Assembly: GCA_017523995.1 (NCBI GenBank)
Contig: JAFWUX010000186.1
Location: 1-17,897 of the forward strand
Length of the DNA stretch: 17,897 bases
Origin: Oscillospiraceae bacterium
GTDB taxonomy: Bacteria > Bacillota_A > Clostridia > Oscillospirales > Ruminococcaceae
Direction of reading: 5' to 3'
Positions 8,397-15,753 of the stretch are shown here, piece after piece. The notes beneath the pieces are model-generated. The model ran no database searches, was not told the DNA's origin, and worked only from the letters and a program-made list of their open reading frames with translations. How positions within the stretch are numbered: position 1 is the first letter of the stretch; every line of letters starts with the position of its first letter. Both the position numbers and the translations under genes were made by a program.

Positions 8397-9830
8397 ATGA
8401 ATATTCTATATGCAGCAAGTGAAGCAAGACCTTATGTCGCATCCGGCGGCCTTGCAGACGTTGCAGGCGCGCTGCCGCTTGCACTGAACAAAAAAGGCCA
8501 TGACTGCCGCGTTGTCATTCCGCTCTATAAGGCGATCGGGGATGACATGCGCAAGGATATGACCTTTATCACCTCGATCACGGTCGATGTGGCATGGAGA
8601 AAGCAGTATTGCGGCATCTTCTCCGCCGTGCATCAGGGCGTGACCTATTACTTCATCGACAATGAGTATTATTTCAAGCGCGACGGCATCTACGGCTTCT
8701 ATGATGACTGCGAACGCTTCGTGTTCTTCAGCCGTGCAATCCTCGAAATGCTGCGCGTTATTGACTTCAAGCCGACTGTCATCAACTGCAATGACTGGCA
8801 GACCGCACTGACACCGGTGTATTATCAGATCTTCTATAAGTATCAGGAGGGCTTCGATAATATCCACACCGTGTTCACGATCCACAACATTGCATATCAG
8901 GGCAAATACGGCAAGGAAGTGCTCAATGAGGTCATGGGCATTCCGATGTACCACGCAAATCTGCTGGAATATGACGGCAATGTCAACATGATGAAGGGCG
9001 CCATCGAGACCGCGGACAAGATCACGACGGTTTCCCCGAGCTATGCCTGGGAGATTCTCGATCCGTGGTATTCGCACGGGCTCGACCGCGCACTGACCAA
9101 CAAGCAGTATAAGCTGACCGGCTTCCTCAACGGCATCGACGTCGAGAGCTACAATCCCGCAACGGATGACGCCCTCGCGCCGCCCTATGCGCACTACAGC
9201 GCAGAGGATCCTTCCGGCAAGCTGACCTGCAAGCGTGCACTGCAGGCAGAGCTCGGATTGCCGCAGGACGATCAGCCGCTGATCGGTATCTGCACACGGT
9301 TTGTCGCACACAAGGGCATCGACCTGATTCGCTATGTCTTTGAGGAAATGGTGCATGACGGCTTCCACTTTGCCGTGCTCGGCAGCGGTGAGCGCGTTTA
9401 TGAGGACTTCTTCAAAGAGATGGCATGGCGCTATCCGCAGGCTGTCAGCGTGACGCTCGGATTCTATCCGCAGCTTTCGCGCCGCATCTATGCAGGCTGC
9501 GATATGTTCCTGATGCCTTCGCAGAGCGAGCCCTGCGGTCTGGCGCAGATGTATGCGATGCGCTACGGCACCATCCCGATTGTCCGCGAGACAGGCGGTC
9601 TGCGCGACTCTGTCCGTGATGCAGGCGGCGAAAACGGCACCGGCTTCACTTTCAAGACCTATAACGCGCATGATATGCTCGGAGCGTGCCTGCGTGCAAA
9701 GGGCGCTTACGAGAACAAGCCGTTCTGGGCACAGATTCAGAAGCAGGCGATGGACGCCGACTTCAGCTGGGCATCCTCCGCGGAGCTTTATCTCGGGCTC
9801 TATAAGGAGCTGGAGAGCTGGAATCAGTAA
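8397..9830 (+). CDS. glgA: Glycogen synthase, GT5 family
   Basis: It transfers glucose from ADP-glucose to the non-reducing end of alpha-1,4-glucan (EC 2.4.1.21). A GGAGG run at about 8384-8390 precedes the ATG at 8397; the protein has 477 residues, normal for bacterial GlgA. The N-terminal Rossmann domain has the glycine motif as ASGGLADV (15-22). The C-terminal domain has CTRFVAHKGIDL with Arg301 and Lys306, and SEPCGLAQMYAMRYG with Glu378, equivalent to the E. coli active-site residues Arg300, Lys305 and Glu377. In E. coli the first motif reads KTGGLADV, and its Lys15 contacts ADP-glucose; here residue 15 is Ala. This is the last gene of the operon; no glgP or glgX follows. Confidence 0.95.
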   Translation: MNILYAASEARPYVASGGLADVAGALPLALNKKGHDCRVVIPLYKAIGDDMRKDMTFITSITVDVAWRKQYCGIFSAVHQGVTYYFIDNEYYFKRDGIYGFYDDCERFVFFSRAILEMLRVIDFKPTVINCNDWQTALTPVYYQIFYKYQEGFDNIHTVFTIHNIAYQGKYGKEVLNEVMGIPMYHANLLEYDGNVNMMKGAIETADKITTVSPSYAWEILDPWYSHGLDRALTNKQYKLTGFLNGIDVESYNPATDDALAPPYAHYSAEDPSGKLTCKRALQAELGLPQDDQPLIGICTRFVAHKGIDLIRYVFEEMVHDGFHFAVLGSGERVYEDFFKEMAWRYPQAVSVTLGFYPQLSRRIYAGCDMFLMPSQSEPCGLAQMYAMRYGTIPIVRETGGLRDSVRDAGGENGTGFTFKTYNAHDMLGACLRAKGAYENKPFWAQIQKQAMDADFSWASSAELYLGLYKELESWNQ

Positions 9831-9861
9831 GCAGGAGCCCATGAAGATACTGAAATAGAAC

Positions 9862-9902
9862 AAAGCCGCCCGAATTTGCGTGATGCAGATTCGGGCGGCT
9901 TT
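9862..9902. terminator. Rho-independent terminator after glgA, likely bidirectional
   Basis: The 14-bp perfect stem AAAGCCGCCCGAAT (9862-9875) / ATTCGGGCGGCTTT (9889-9902) has a 13-nt loop and is followed by TGTTG. It ends the glgBCDA transcript 31 bases after the glgA stop. It is preceded by TACTGAAATAGAACA, a preamble shared with the terminators at 15297 and 15628. Confidence 0.9.
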
Positions 9903-9936
9903 TGTTGCTCATGATTTTCTATTCGGGCGGCAAAAA

Positions 9937-9962
9937 AATAAACCTTCGGATAAGGGATAAAA
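9937..9962. repeat. Short diverged copy of the 372-644 repeat family
   Basis: AATAAACCTTCGGATAAGGG plus ATAAAA resembles the core of the copy at 534-580 (AATTAAACATTCGGACAAAA plus GATAAAA). It lies between the two terminators that separate the convergent operons. The match is short, so homology is only probable. Confidence 0.35.
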
Positions 9963-10016
9963 ACATCAACGCTGCAAAGTGAATAGTGAATAGAGAAAAA
10001 TGAAAAGATAAAAGTC

Positions 10017-10057
10017 AAAGCCGCCAAATCAGCGCATTATACTGATTTGGCGGCTTT
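10017..10057. terminator. Bidirectional terminator between convergent operons
   Basis: The 16-bp perfect stem AAAGCCGCCAAATCAG (10017-10032) / CTGATTTGGCGGCTTT (10042-10057) has a 9-nt loop. On the minus strand the stem is followed by GACTTTTATCTTTTC, so it should end the minus-strand operon whose last gene stops at 10174. On the plus strand it backs up the glgA terminator. Confidence 0.88.
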
Positions 10058-10076
10058 ATCCATACTGTGCATAAAA

Positions 10077-10176
10077 ATGGGATTCTTAAGGGCTAGCAGC
10101 CTTTAAGCGGGGGTTGGGGCACAGTTTGCGCAGCAACACTGTAAGCCCCCATTGCAAATCCATCGGAGATACCTCA
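10077..10176 (-). repeat. Stop-codon-linked structured repeat, copy A
   Basis: Read on the minus strand, it starts with the TGA of the phosphoesterase gene: TGAGGTATCTCCGATGGAT (10176 down to 10158) is identical to 15199-15217. After 4 differing bases comes AATGGGGGCT, again identical and at the same spacing in copy B. Hairpin I (10116-10150) pairs GGGGC-type ends around an inner ACAGT/ACTGT stem. Hairpin II is 10085-10107 (CTTAAaGGCT / AGCCcTTAAG). CCCAT then ends the element and the AAAGCCGCC terminator follows. See copy B at 15199. Confidence 0.7.
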
Positions 10177-11271
10177 TTCGCTGACGTCAATGATGCAGTA
10201 TTCGGAGATTGTGCCGGTCTTGAACGGAATCGCCCAGCCGGAAATGCCCGATGTCACAATAAAATCTGTGCCCTTGCGCGTTTCCAGTCCGTAGATTGCG
10301 TCATTGTCGCTGATGAGCAGCCCGATCTGTCCGGCAGGGAAAATATGTCCGCCGTGTGTGTGCCCCGAGAGCACCAGATCAAAGCCTGCATCCGCTTCGG
10401 CATCGTAATCTGTCGGCTGATGATCGAGCACAATCTGATAGAGACTGTCATCGAGCGGCGCCGCAAGCTCTGCCGCTGACGCACGGGAAGGCGCATAGAA
10501 ATCCTGCCGCCCGATCACCGCGAAACGCCCGTCAATGACCTGTGTTTCATCCGCAAGGATCGTCACATGATTCTCTGTCAGCGCATTCCGGAGATCATCC
10601 GCCGAAAAGCTGCGGTAGTCATAATAGCCTTCGTCATGGTTGCCGTAGACATAGAAGATGCCGTACCGGAGCTCGAGACCGCCGAGCGCTTCGCAGGCGC
10701 GGAGCATATCCGCCTTTTTGGTATCATCATCGACAAAATCGCCGACGATGAACAGCACATCTGGCTTTGCCGCGCGGATGCGGTCAATCTGTGCGGCAAA
10801 ATCCTCGCCGCTCAGCGTGATGCTCAGGTGCGAATCGGCAAGCATTGCAATGCGCAGCGGCTCGCCGCCGAGCGGCTTCTGCGTTTTGAGCTGATAATCC
10901 GTCTCGTAGACATGATGTGCAAAATACCAGCCGGAGCCCAGAACCGCAGCCGTCAGCAGGAGCGCCGCACCGCCTGCGTAATTGCGCGTGCGCGGCTTGT
11001 GCCGGAGCCTGCGGATCACAAAGCAGACAAAATCGCAGAGGAGCCAGATCACCATGAGGTGGATCAGCACCACGAACATCGTGAACAGATTGACAAAATA
11101 CGTGCACATCACTGCCGCGACCGGCAGCAGCGCCGCAAGCCACGAGAGCAGCTTATGCTTTTCTGCCAGCCGCTCGAACAGGCGGAACCGGTGAAACCGT
11201 GTCACCAGATAGATCACGCTGACAACACCCAGCAGCGCGACCACGATAAAAATTGCAAGCCACATTCCCAT
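10174..11271 (-). CDS. Membrane-anchored calcineurin-like metallophosphoesterase
   Basis: The protein has 365 residues. About 120 N-terminal residues form roughly four membrane segments (~4-22, 43-60, 62-86, 99-118), followed by a metallophosphatase domain. All metal-site motifs are present: ADSHLS (Asp146, His148), GDFVDD (Asp178), GNHDEG (Asn211, His212), DHQPTDY (His284) and SGHTHGGH (His304, His306). This matches the YkuE/YaeI-like branch, whose members act on the cell surface or on lipids; the real substrate cannot be read from sequence. The domain most likely faces outward, though I cannot prove topology. It is the last gene of a minus-strand operon, 24 bases after the GH36 gene. GGGGATGATCT before the ATG gives a modest ribosome site. 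Its stop codon lies inside repeat copy A. Confidence 0.9.
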   Translation of the reverse strand: MGMWLAIFIVVALLGVVSVIYLVTRFHRFRLFERLAEKHKLLSWLAALLPVAAVMCTYFVNLFTMFVVLIHLMVIWLLCDFVCFVIRRLRHKPRTRNYAGGAALLLTAAVLGSGWYFAHHVYETDYQLKTQKPLGGEPLRIAMLADSHLSITLSGEDFAAQIDRIRAAKPDVLFIVGDFVDDDTKKADMLRACEALGGLELRYGIFYVYGNHDEGYYDYRSFSADDLRNALTENHVTILADETQVIDGRFAVIGRQDFYAPSRASAAELAAPLDDSLYQIVLDHQPTDYDAEADAGFDLVLSGHTHGGHIFPAGQIGLLISDNDAIYGLETRKGTDFIVTSGISGWAIPFKTGTISEYCIIDVSE

Positions 11272-11295
11272 AGATCATCCCCGCATTTCAGCCGC

Positions 11296-12933
11296 TCAAA
11301 GCGGATACTGCTTTGTGTAATCCCTGCCGCCGCGGCGGAAGTGAACGGTCAGCTCGTCGCTGCTGAGCTCTGCGCCGGTGACCTCTGCCTCGCGCAGGAG
11401 CATCAGGCGCCGCAGCATCATCTCCTGATTTTCGTTGTATTCCGCGCAGTCATCCGAGGTGAACAGCACGCTGCCGGTCAGCGCGTTGATCTCTGCGAGA
11501 CACTGCTTCTGCGCAGCCGGCATCCCGACACGGTCTCTGCGCAGGAAGAACACATCCGGATCGTTCAGAAACGCTCTGCCGTCAAGCTGCCGGCGGAAGA
11601 CTGAGTTCAGCAGCGAATGCTTTGTGCTGATGCGCTCGCGGTGCATCACGCGCATATAGGGCTTATCGTCCCAATCCAGCGAGACATCGCAGCCGATGCG
11701 GCAGTAATCGACCTTTCCGAACGCACTGCCGAGCGGTACGCCGCAGCCGAGAATTTCGGCGCCCTGCGTGATCTCGCGCAGGAAGTCCATTGCGTCCGCC
11801 ATGATCCTGCCGCGCGTTTTATCCGGACGGGGCTGAATGCAGACCGCATAGAGAAAATCAAGCTTGAGCAGTTCATAGCCCCAGTCCTGAATGACCGTTT
11901 CAAAGACCTGCTTCAGATAGGCGCGCACGCCCGTGTGATAGAGATCGAGCGCATAGAAGCCGCTCCAGTTTGAGCCGCCCTTGACGAAATTGCCCGATGC
12001 ATCTGTGACAAGCCAGTCCTTGTGGTCGCGGAAGATTTCGGATTTTTCCTCGCAGACAAACGGCGCCAGCCAGATGCCCGGACGGTGCTTTGCCTTTTTG
12101 ACCGCGTCTGCGATGTTATCCATGCCGTTCGGGAATTTTTCCTTATCGACGGAGAACCAGTCGCCGACTGCCGTTGCCCAGCCGTCATCGACTTGAAAGA
12201 CATCGGCGTGATAATCGAGCGCGTGGAGCCCGAGCAGATCGTCGATGAGCTTCTGCTCGCTGATATCCGCGTAATGGCGGTACCAGCTTGTGTAGCCGAA
12301 GATCGGCTTTGCCTTGATCGGCGGGAGATTGAGCGCTGCAAAATAGCCGTCGAAGACCTCGCGCTCCGTGCCGGTGAAGATGCGCATGTCGATGCAGAGA
12401 GCGCCGCGCAGGTGCAGTCCTGCGCAGTCCTTGCAGATGCGGACAAGCGATGCTTCGGTATCCGTTTCGATGCGCGTGAAGCCCTCCTGCTCGTTCATCG
12501 AACCGATCAGCGTGAACTGTGCATCGCGGCGGATATAGCCGTAGGTCCAGCCGTGCATGTGTCCGGTCTGATTCGGATACTGCGTGAAGTTGTAGTCGCC
12601 GTACTGTGTCAGCGCGTATTTTTCGAGGATGTTGCGCGGGATATGATCCAGACCGCGCATCTTGCCGTGGAAGCTGTGCTCGGTGCTGTCTGTCCACGTT
12701 TGCCAGCCGTTGAGGAAAATGCGCTCGGATTCGTCAAATGCATGGCAGAGCTCCGCCGAAAGCTCCTCGAGGACGATCTCTGCCGATGCCGAAACCTGTA
12801 CGCGGAGTGCGGTGCCGTCCCATTCGGCGGAGAGGCGGACGGTGTCTGTCTGTGCGGCGCTGCCGTCGGTCATCAGGCAGAAGCGGCTGCCGTTTTGGGA
12901 ATATTTCAGTGTGATCTGCTTCAGCTCTTTCAT
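11296..12933 (-). CDS. GH36-type alpha-galactosidase-like glycoside hydrolase
   Basis: The protein has 545 residues and no signal peptide, so it is probably cytoplasmic. An N-terminal beta domain (~1-200, with FLNGWQTWTDS at ~73-83) precedes a TIM barrel carrying GH36/clan GH-D motifs: FGYTSWYRHY (~212-221), DVFQVDDGWA (~244-253), PGIWLAPF (~285-292), LLKLDFLYA with the likely nucleophile Asp359, and CRIGCDVSLDW with the likely acid/base Asp416. Family members remove alpha-galactosyl or related alpha-linked residues from oligosaccharides such as melibiose, raffinose or galactomannan fragments. It is shorter than the ~730-residue GH36 enzymes typical of Firmicutes, so it belongs to a compact subgroup and its exact specificity is open. 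It lies 15 bases after the LRR lipoprotein gene and is translated as part of the same operon. Confidence 0.87.
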   Translation of the reverse strand: MKELKQITLKYSQNGSRFCLMTDGSAAQTDTVRLSAEWDGTALRVQVSASAEIVLEELSAELCHAFDESERIFLNGWQTWTDSTEHSFHGKMRGLDHIPRNILEKYALTQYGDYNFTQYPNQTGHMHGWTYGYIRRDAQFTLIGSMNEQEGFTRIETDTEASLVRICKDCAGLHLRGALCIDMRIFTGTEREVFDGYFAALNLPPIKAKPIFGYTSWYRHYADISEQKLIDDLLGLHALDYHADVFQVDDGWATAVGDWFSVDKEKFPNGMDNIADAVKKAKHRPGIWLAPFVCEEKSEIFRDHKDWLVTDASGNFVKGGSNWSGFYALDLYHTGVRAYLKQVFETVIQDWGYELLKLDFLYAVCIQPRPDKTRGRIMADAMDFLREITQGAEILGCGVPLGSAFGKVDYCRIGCDVSLDWDDKPYMRVMHRERISTKHSLLNSVFRRQLDGRAFLNDPDVFFLRRDRVGMPAAQKQCLAEINALTGSVLFTSDDCAEYNENQEMMLRRLMLLREAEVTGAELSSDELTVHFRRGGRDYTKQYPL

Positions 12934-12948
12934 AAGGAGCCCCCTTTC

Positions 12949-14166
12949 TCATGATACGGTGCGGTAGTTCAGTCCGTTTTCCTTGCAGTATGCGGCGGCG
13001 TAGGAGTATTCGGGTACTTCGATCACAAGATCGCTGCTGCAGTTTCCGAATACATCTGCGCCGATCTGTTTCAGGCTTTTCGGCAGGCGGACGGTTGTCA
13101 GTGACGGGCAGCTGAAAAATGCATAGCTGTCGATTTGTGCAACGCCCTCTCCGAGCGTGACCGATTTGAGGTCTTTGCATCTGCTGAAGCCGTCCTCGCC
13201 GATGGCGCAGCGCTGACATTCGCCGATCTCCAGCGATTCGATGCCGGAATCCGCGAAAGCATAGGTGCCGAGCGTGATGCCGCCGCCGGACAGTTCAACG
13301 GTGCAGGCGTGTGCGCTGTGTATAAAGGCGTAGTCGCCGAGCTGAATATCGCCCGAGAGCGAGACGCGCTCCAGCTCCGGCAGATTGAGAAAGCAAAAGC
13401 GGTTTGTGATGAGATTGCAGTTTTCGCCGGTGACCTCTGTGACCGCGCTGTTTTCAAAGCAGTAATCGCCGAGCCGCACGGGATCGGAAGAAAATGTCAC
13501 GGTTTTGAGCTGCTCGCAATCGGAAAAACAGCCCTCCTCCATTGTGATTTCCTCTGCATGATGCGCAAACTCCCGGACGGACGATTGACTGAATGCGTGA
13601 CTGCCGAAAAAGATGACCGTCTCCGGCAGCACGATCCGGTGTGCGTAATCAGCGCCGGAGAATCCGGAGCGCGAAATCTCCCTGACAGGCTGATCGGCAA
13701 GCTCCGGATACTGTGCAGCGACATTCGGAATATCACGAATTCTTGCGGGCATATAGATCGGCACATCGCTGTCCGGATCGGGCGTCTCGAATGTGTGCTT
13801 CTGCACATAGTCGACGATCGCGACTTCTTCGCGCACGCCCGTTGACCACCCCCACCAGAAATCTGATGTGTCAGCGAATTCAATTGCATGGGATTCCGGC
13901 GGCGCTTCGGGTATCTGCACGGCGATATCTCTTTGCTCGCTTTCAGGGCGGTTCGGCGTGTCGCTCAGCAGATCGTCCACGATGGAATTGATCTCTGCCG
14001 CACTGCGCGTCTGCACTGCGGATGTGACCGGCTGCGTTTCTGCATCAAACACGGGGTTTGTTTCCTCCGGCGGCAGGGTGTAGACCGGCTCCGGCAGCTC
14101 ATCCATAGCACAGCCCCAGAGCGGCAGCGCGCAGAGCATGGCAGCGAGAAAAGCGTATTTCTTCAT
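12949..14166 (-). CDS. Putative lipoprotein with BspA-type leucine-rich repeats (LRR_5)
   Basis: The protein has 405 residues. A short basic, hydrophobic N-terminus ends in LPLWGC, so Cys19 is a plausible lipidation site, although Trp at -2 is unusual for a lipobox. A Pro/Glu/Thr-rich spacer (~20-100) follows. From about 160 to 390 there are repeated LRR_5 units, visible as GSHAFSQSSVREF, DYCFENSAVTEV, DYAFIHSAHACTVEL, TYAFADSGIESLEI, EDGFSRCKDLKSVTL and SYAFFSCPSLTTVRL. BspA-type repeats usually mediate surface binding to proteins or polysaccharides. AAGGAG lies 8 bases before the ATG, and the promoter is at 14221-14249. It is the first gene of the operon with GH36 and the phosphoesterase, so a cell-surface role linked to carbohydrate is possible but unproven. 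Confidence 0.88.
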   Translation of the reverse strand: MKKYAFLAAMLCALPLWGCAMDELPEPVYTLPPEETNPVFDAETQPVTSAVQTRSAAEINSIVDDLLSDTPNRPESEQRDIAVQIPEAPPESHAIEFADTSDFWWGWSTGVREEVAIVDYVQKHTFETPDPDSDVPIYMPARIRDIPNVAAQYPELADQPVREISRSGFSGADYAHRIVLPETVIFFGSHAFSQSSVREFAHHAEEITMEEGCFSDCEQLKTVTFSSDPVRLGDYCFENSAVTEVTGENCNLITNRFCFLNLPELERVSLSGDIQLGDYAFIHSAHACTVELSGGGITLGTYAFADSGIESLEIGECQRCAIGEDGFSRCKDLKSVTLGEGVAQIDSYAFFSCPSLTTVRLPKSLKQIGADVFGNCSSDLVIEVPEYSYAAAYCKENGLNYRTVS

Positions 14167-14220
14167 CTGATACTCCTTTGCAAATCGGGATGCTTGTATT
14201 CACGTTGCATTTATGGTATA

Positions 14221-14249
14221 ATTATAACACATCAAATCCAAAAAAGCAA
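14221..14249 (-). promoter_or_regulatory. Promoter of the LRR lipoprotein-GH36-phosphoesterase operon
   Basis: On the minus strand: TTGCTT (14249-14244), a 17-bp spacer, then TATAAT (14226-14221) preceded by TGT, an extended -10. The start should fall near 14214, about 48 bases before the ATG. The -35 hexamer, spacer and extended -10 are the same type as those of the xylanase gene at 15754-15782. Confidence 0.8.
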
Positions 14250-14260
14250 TCATAAAGCAA

Positions 14261-14289
14261 AGCGCGGCTGAGGATCAATCAGCCGCGCT
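14261..14289. terminator. Perfect hairpin in the divergent region before tatD
   Basis: The 11-bp stem AGCGCGGCTGA (14261-14271) / TCAGCCGCGCT (14279-14289) has a 7-nt loop. On the minus strand it is followed by TTGCTTTATGATTGCTTTTTTGG, a T-rich tract, so it can stop antisense transcription arriving from tatD before the minus-strand promoter. No T-run follows on the plus strand. It could instead be a protein-binding palindrome; a terminator is the simpler reading. Confidence 0.55.
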
Positions 14290-14421
14290 TCGGGAAGAAG
14301 TAGAGAGGTATTATTTATCATGTTTACAACTATAGTATAGCATATCTGCGGGGAAAGTGAATGCACTTTTTTTCAATTTTCCGTGAACAAGCTATGAACC
14401 CGTAAAAGGAGCACCACTATC

Positions 14422-15201
14422 ATGAATGAAAAACTAGTCATATTTGACAGTCACTCGCATTATACCGATCCGGCGTTTGATCCTGACCGCGGGCAGCTGC
14501 TCGGCAGTTTCCCCGAAAAGGGTGTGGTCAGATGCATGGTCTGCGGCACACAACTCGCGGATTCTGCTGCCGCGATTGCGCTTGCGGAACAGTTCCCGCA
14601 GCTGATTGTCACCGCCTGCGGAATTCATCCGGAATGCCCGCTGCCGCCCGAGGACTATCTCGAGACGCTGCGGCAGCTCAGCCGGCACCCTTCCGTGAAG
14701 GCAATCGGCGAGATCGGGCTGGATTATCACTTTGAGGGCTATGAGAAAGAATCGCAGCAGCGTATTCTGCGCGAACAGCTTGCACTGGCAAAGGAGCTTG
14801 ATCTGCCGGTGATTCTGCACTGCCGCGATGCGATCGGGGATATGATGCGGATTCTGCACGAGTTTGCACCGCTTGAGGGCGTCATGCACTGCTTTCCCGG
14901 CTCTGCGGAGACCGCACGCGAGGTTCTGCAGATGGGGCTGTATATCGGGTTTAACGGTGTGCTGACATTCAAAAATGCGCGCAAGCCGATTGAGGCGCTC
15001 CGCAGCATTCCCGTTGAACGGCTGCTCATCGAGACAGACTGCCCCTATATGGCGCCCGTGCCCTACCGCGGGCAGCGCTGCGACAGCACCATGCTGACTG
15101 AGACCGCCGCCGTTATGGCGCGAGAGAAAGGGCTTTCCCTCGCCGAGATGTGCCGCATCACCGCCGAAAACGCCGTGCGGCTTTTCCGGGTTGCGGTTTG
15201 A
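14422..15201 (+). CDS. tatD: TatD family metal-dependent deoxyribonuclease
   Basis: The 259-residue length is normal. AAAGGAG (14405-14411) lies 10 bases before the ATG. The amidohydrolase-like TIM barrel has DSHSHY (metal-binding His11 and His13), GEIGLDYH (Glu97), ILHCRDA (His133), MHCFPGS (His156) and IETDCPYMAP (Asp206), the complete two-metal site of TatD nucleases. These cytoplasmic enzymes have 3'-5' exonuclease activity on DNA and are linked to oxidative DNA repair. In many Firmicutes tatD lies with metG, rnmV and rsmA; here it stands alone between a divergent operon and a repeat block. The upstream region has TTTACA (14323) and TATAGT-like boxes (14331-14341), but no well-spaced pair, so I do not call a promoter. 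Its stop codon is the first codon of repeat copy B. Confidence 0.94.
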   Translation: MNEKLVIFDSHSHYTDPAFDPDRGQLLGSFPEKGVVRCMVCGTQLADSAAAIALAEQFPQLIVTACGIHPECPLPPEDYLETLRQLSRHPSVKAIGEIGLDYHFEGYEKESQQRILREQLALAKELDLPVILHCRDAIGDMMRILHEFAPLEGVMHCFPGSAETAREVLQMGLYIGFNGVLTFKNARKPIEALRSIPVERLLIETDCPYMAPVPYRGQRCDSTMLTETAAVMAREKGLSLAEMCRITAENAVRLFRVAV

Positions 15202-15277
15202 GGTATCTCCGATGGATCAGAAATGGGGGCTGCTCGCCCCCAAACCCCTCGCTGGGGATATTATCCCCAGACCCCAT
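15199..15277 (+). repeat. Stop-codon-linked structured repeat, copy B
   Basis: It starts with the tatD stop: TGAGGTATCTCCGATGGAT (15199-15217) is identical to copy A. After CAGA comes AATGGGGGCT. Hairpin I is GGGGGC (15225-15230) / GCCCCC (15236-15241). Next is AAACCCCTCGCT, against AACCCCCGCT in copy A. Hairpin II is CTGGGGA (15252-15258) / TCCCCAG (15264-15270). CCCAT ends the element at 15277, and a CAAAGCCGC terminator follows. The stems differ from those of copy A in sequence but still pair. Confidence 0.7.
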
Positions 15278-15296
15278 GTTTATATTGAAATAGAAC

Positions 15297-15331
15297 AAAG
15301 CCGCTCCATTTAGCGTAAATGGGGTGGCTTT
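15297..15331 (+). terminator. Terminator after tatD
   Basis: AAAGCCGCTCCATTT (15297-15311) pairs with AAATGGGGTGGCTTT (15317-15331): 15 bp with two G-U pairs and an AGCGT loop, followed by CTTAC. It is preceded by CATGTTTATATTGAAATAGA, nearly the same preamble as at 15605-15621 and related to that at 9849. Confidence 0.8.
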
Positions 15332-15352
15332 CTTACATGTTCTCATCCAAGA

Positions 15353-15443
15353 CAAAAGTTTTGATCAAACTTTTTCAAAAGTTTGCGGAGTCCAGAGGCA
15401 GCGCCTCTGGTCGCGCTCCGCAGAGCGCGAAATTCCCCTGCTT
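15353..15443. repeat. Hairpin-rich intergenic block, left part
   Basis: A TTTGATCAAA palindrome lies at 15359-15368 among A/T-rich AAAGTTT-type words. Hairpins follow at 15392-15410 (CCAGAGGC/GCCTCTGG), 15412-15429 (CGCGCTC/GAGCGCG) and 15435-15460 (CCCCTGC/GCAGGGG, running into the next block). There is no ribosome site or recognisable protein in any frame. It is continuous with the inverted-repeat arm at 15444-15551. Confidence 0.6.
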
Positions 15444-15551
15444 TAGGAGCTCCGCAGGGGTGAATCCGATAAAACGATCCGGCGGATCGTTTTTCGGAGA
15501 GGGGAGCCCTGCGATAGAGGGCGCCCCTAAGTGAATTGCAGAGCAATTCAC
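15444..15551 (+). repeat. 108-bp inverted repeat flanking the xylanase gene, left arm
   Basis: It matches the reverse complement of 17790-17897 at 105 of 108 positions; the differences are at 15483, 15505 and 15542. Three hairpins are visible: TCCGA..AAAACGATCC with GGATCGTTTT..TCGGA (15465-15498), AGGGGAGCCCT with AGGGCGCCCCT (15500-15528, one mismatch that is perfect in the other arm), and GTGAATTGC with GCAATTCAC (15531-15551). Two of the three differences fall in loops. Confidence 0.92.
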
Positions 15552-15627
15552 AGACTTCCGCACCGTTTCACTTGACAGCATTGCTGCCCCTGCTCCTCAG
15601 CCCTCATGTTTATACTGAAATCAAACG

Positions 15628-15661
15628 AAGCCGCTCCGGTCAACACTGATTGGAGCGGCTT
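15628..15661 (+). terminator. Second terminator between tatD and the xylanase gene
   Basis: The 10-bp stem AAGCCGCTCC (15628-15637) / GGAGCGGCTT (15652-15661) is followed by TCTGTTCTC. Its preamble CATGTTTATACTGAAATCAA repeats that of the terminator at 15297. It isolates the xylanase promoter from upstream transcription. Confidence 0.75.
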
Positions 15662-15753
15662 TCTGTTCTCCGGAGATCACGATTACGGTTTGCACAGAGC
15701 TGTTATATGATTTTCGTTATACGGGGTATGCAAAAACTCTATGGGCAAAAGGC

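Noticed and set aside
15343..15581. Short minus-strand frames between tatD and the xylanase gene
   Set aside because: They are made entirely of hairpin repeats that recur at the window end, with no ribosome site or domain.
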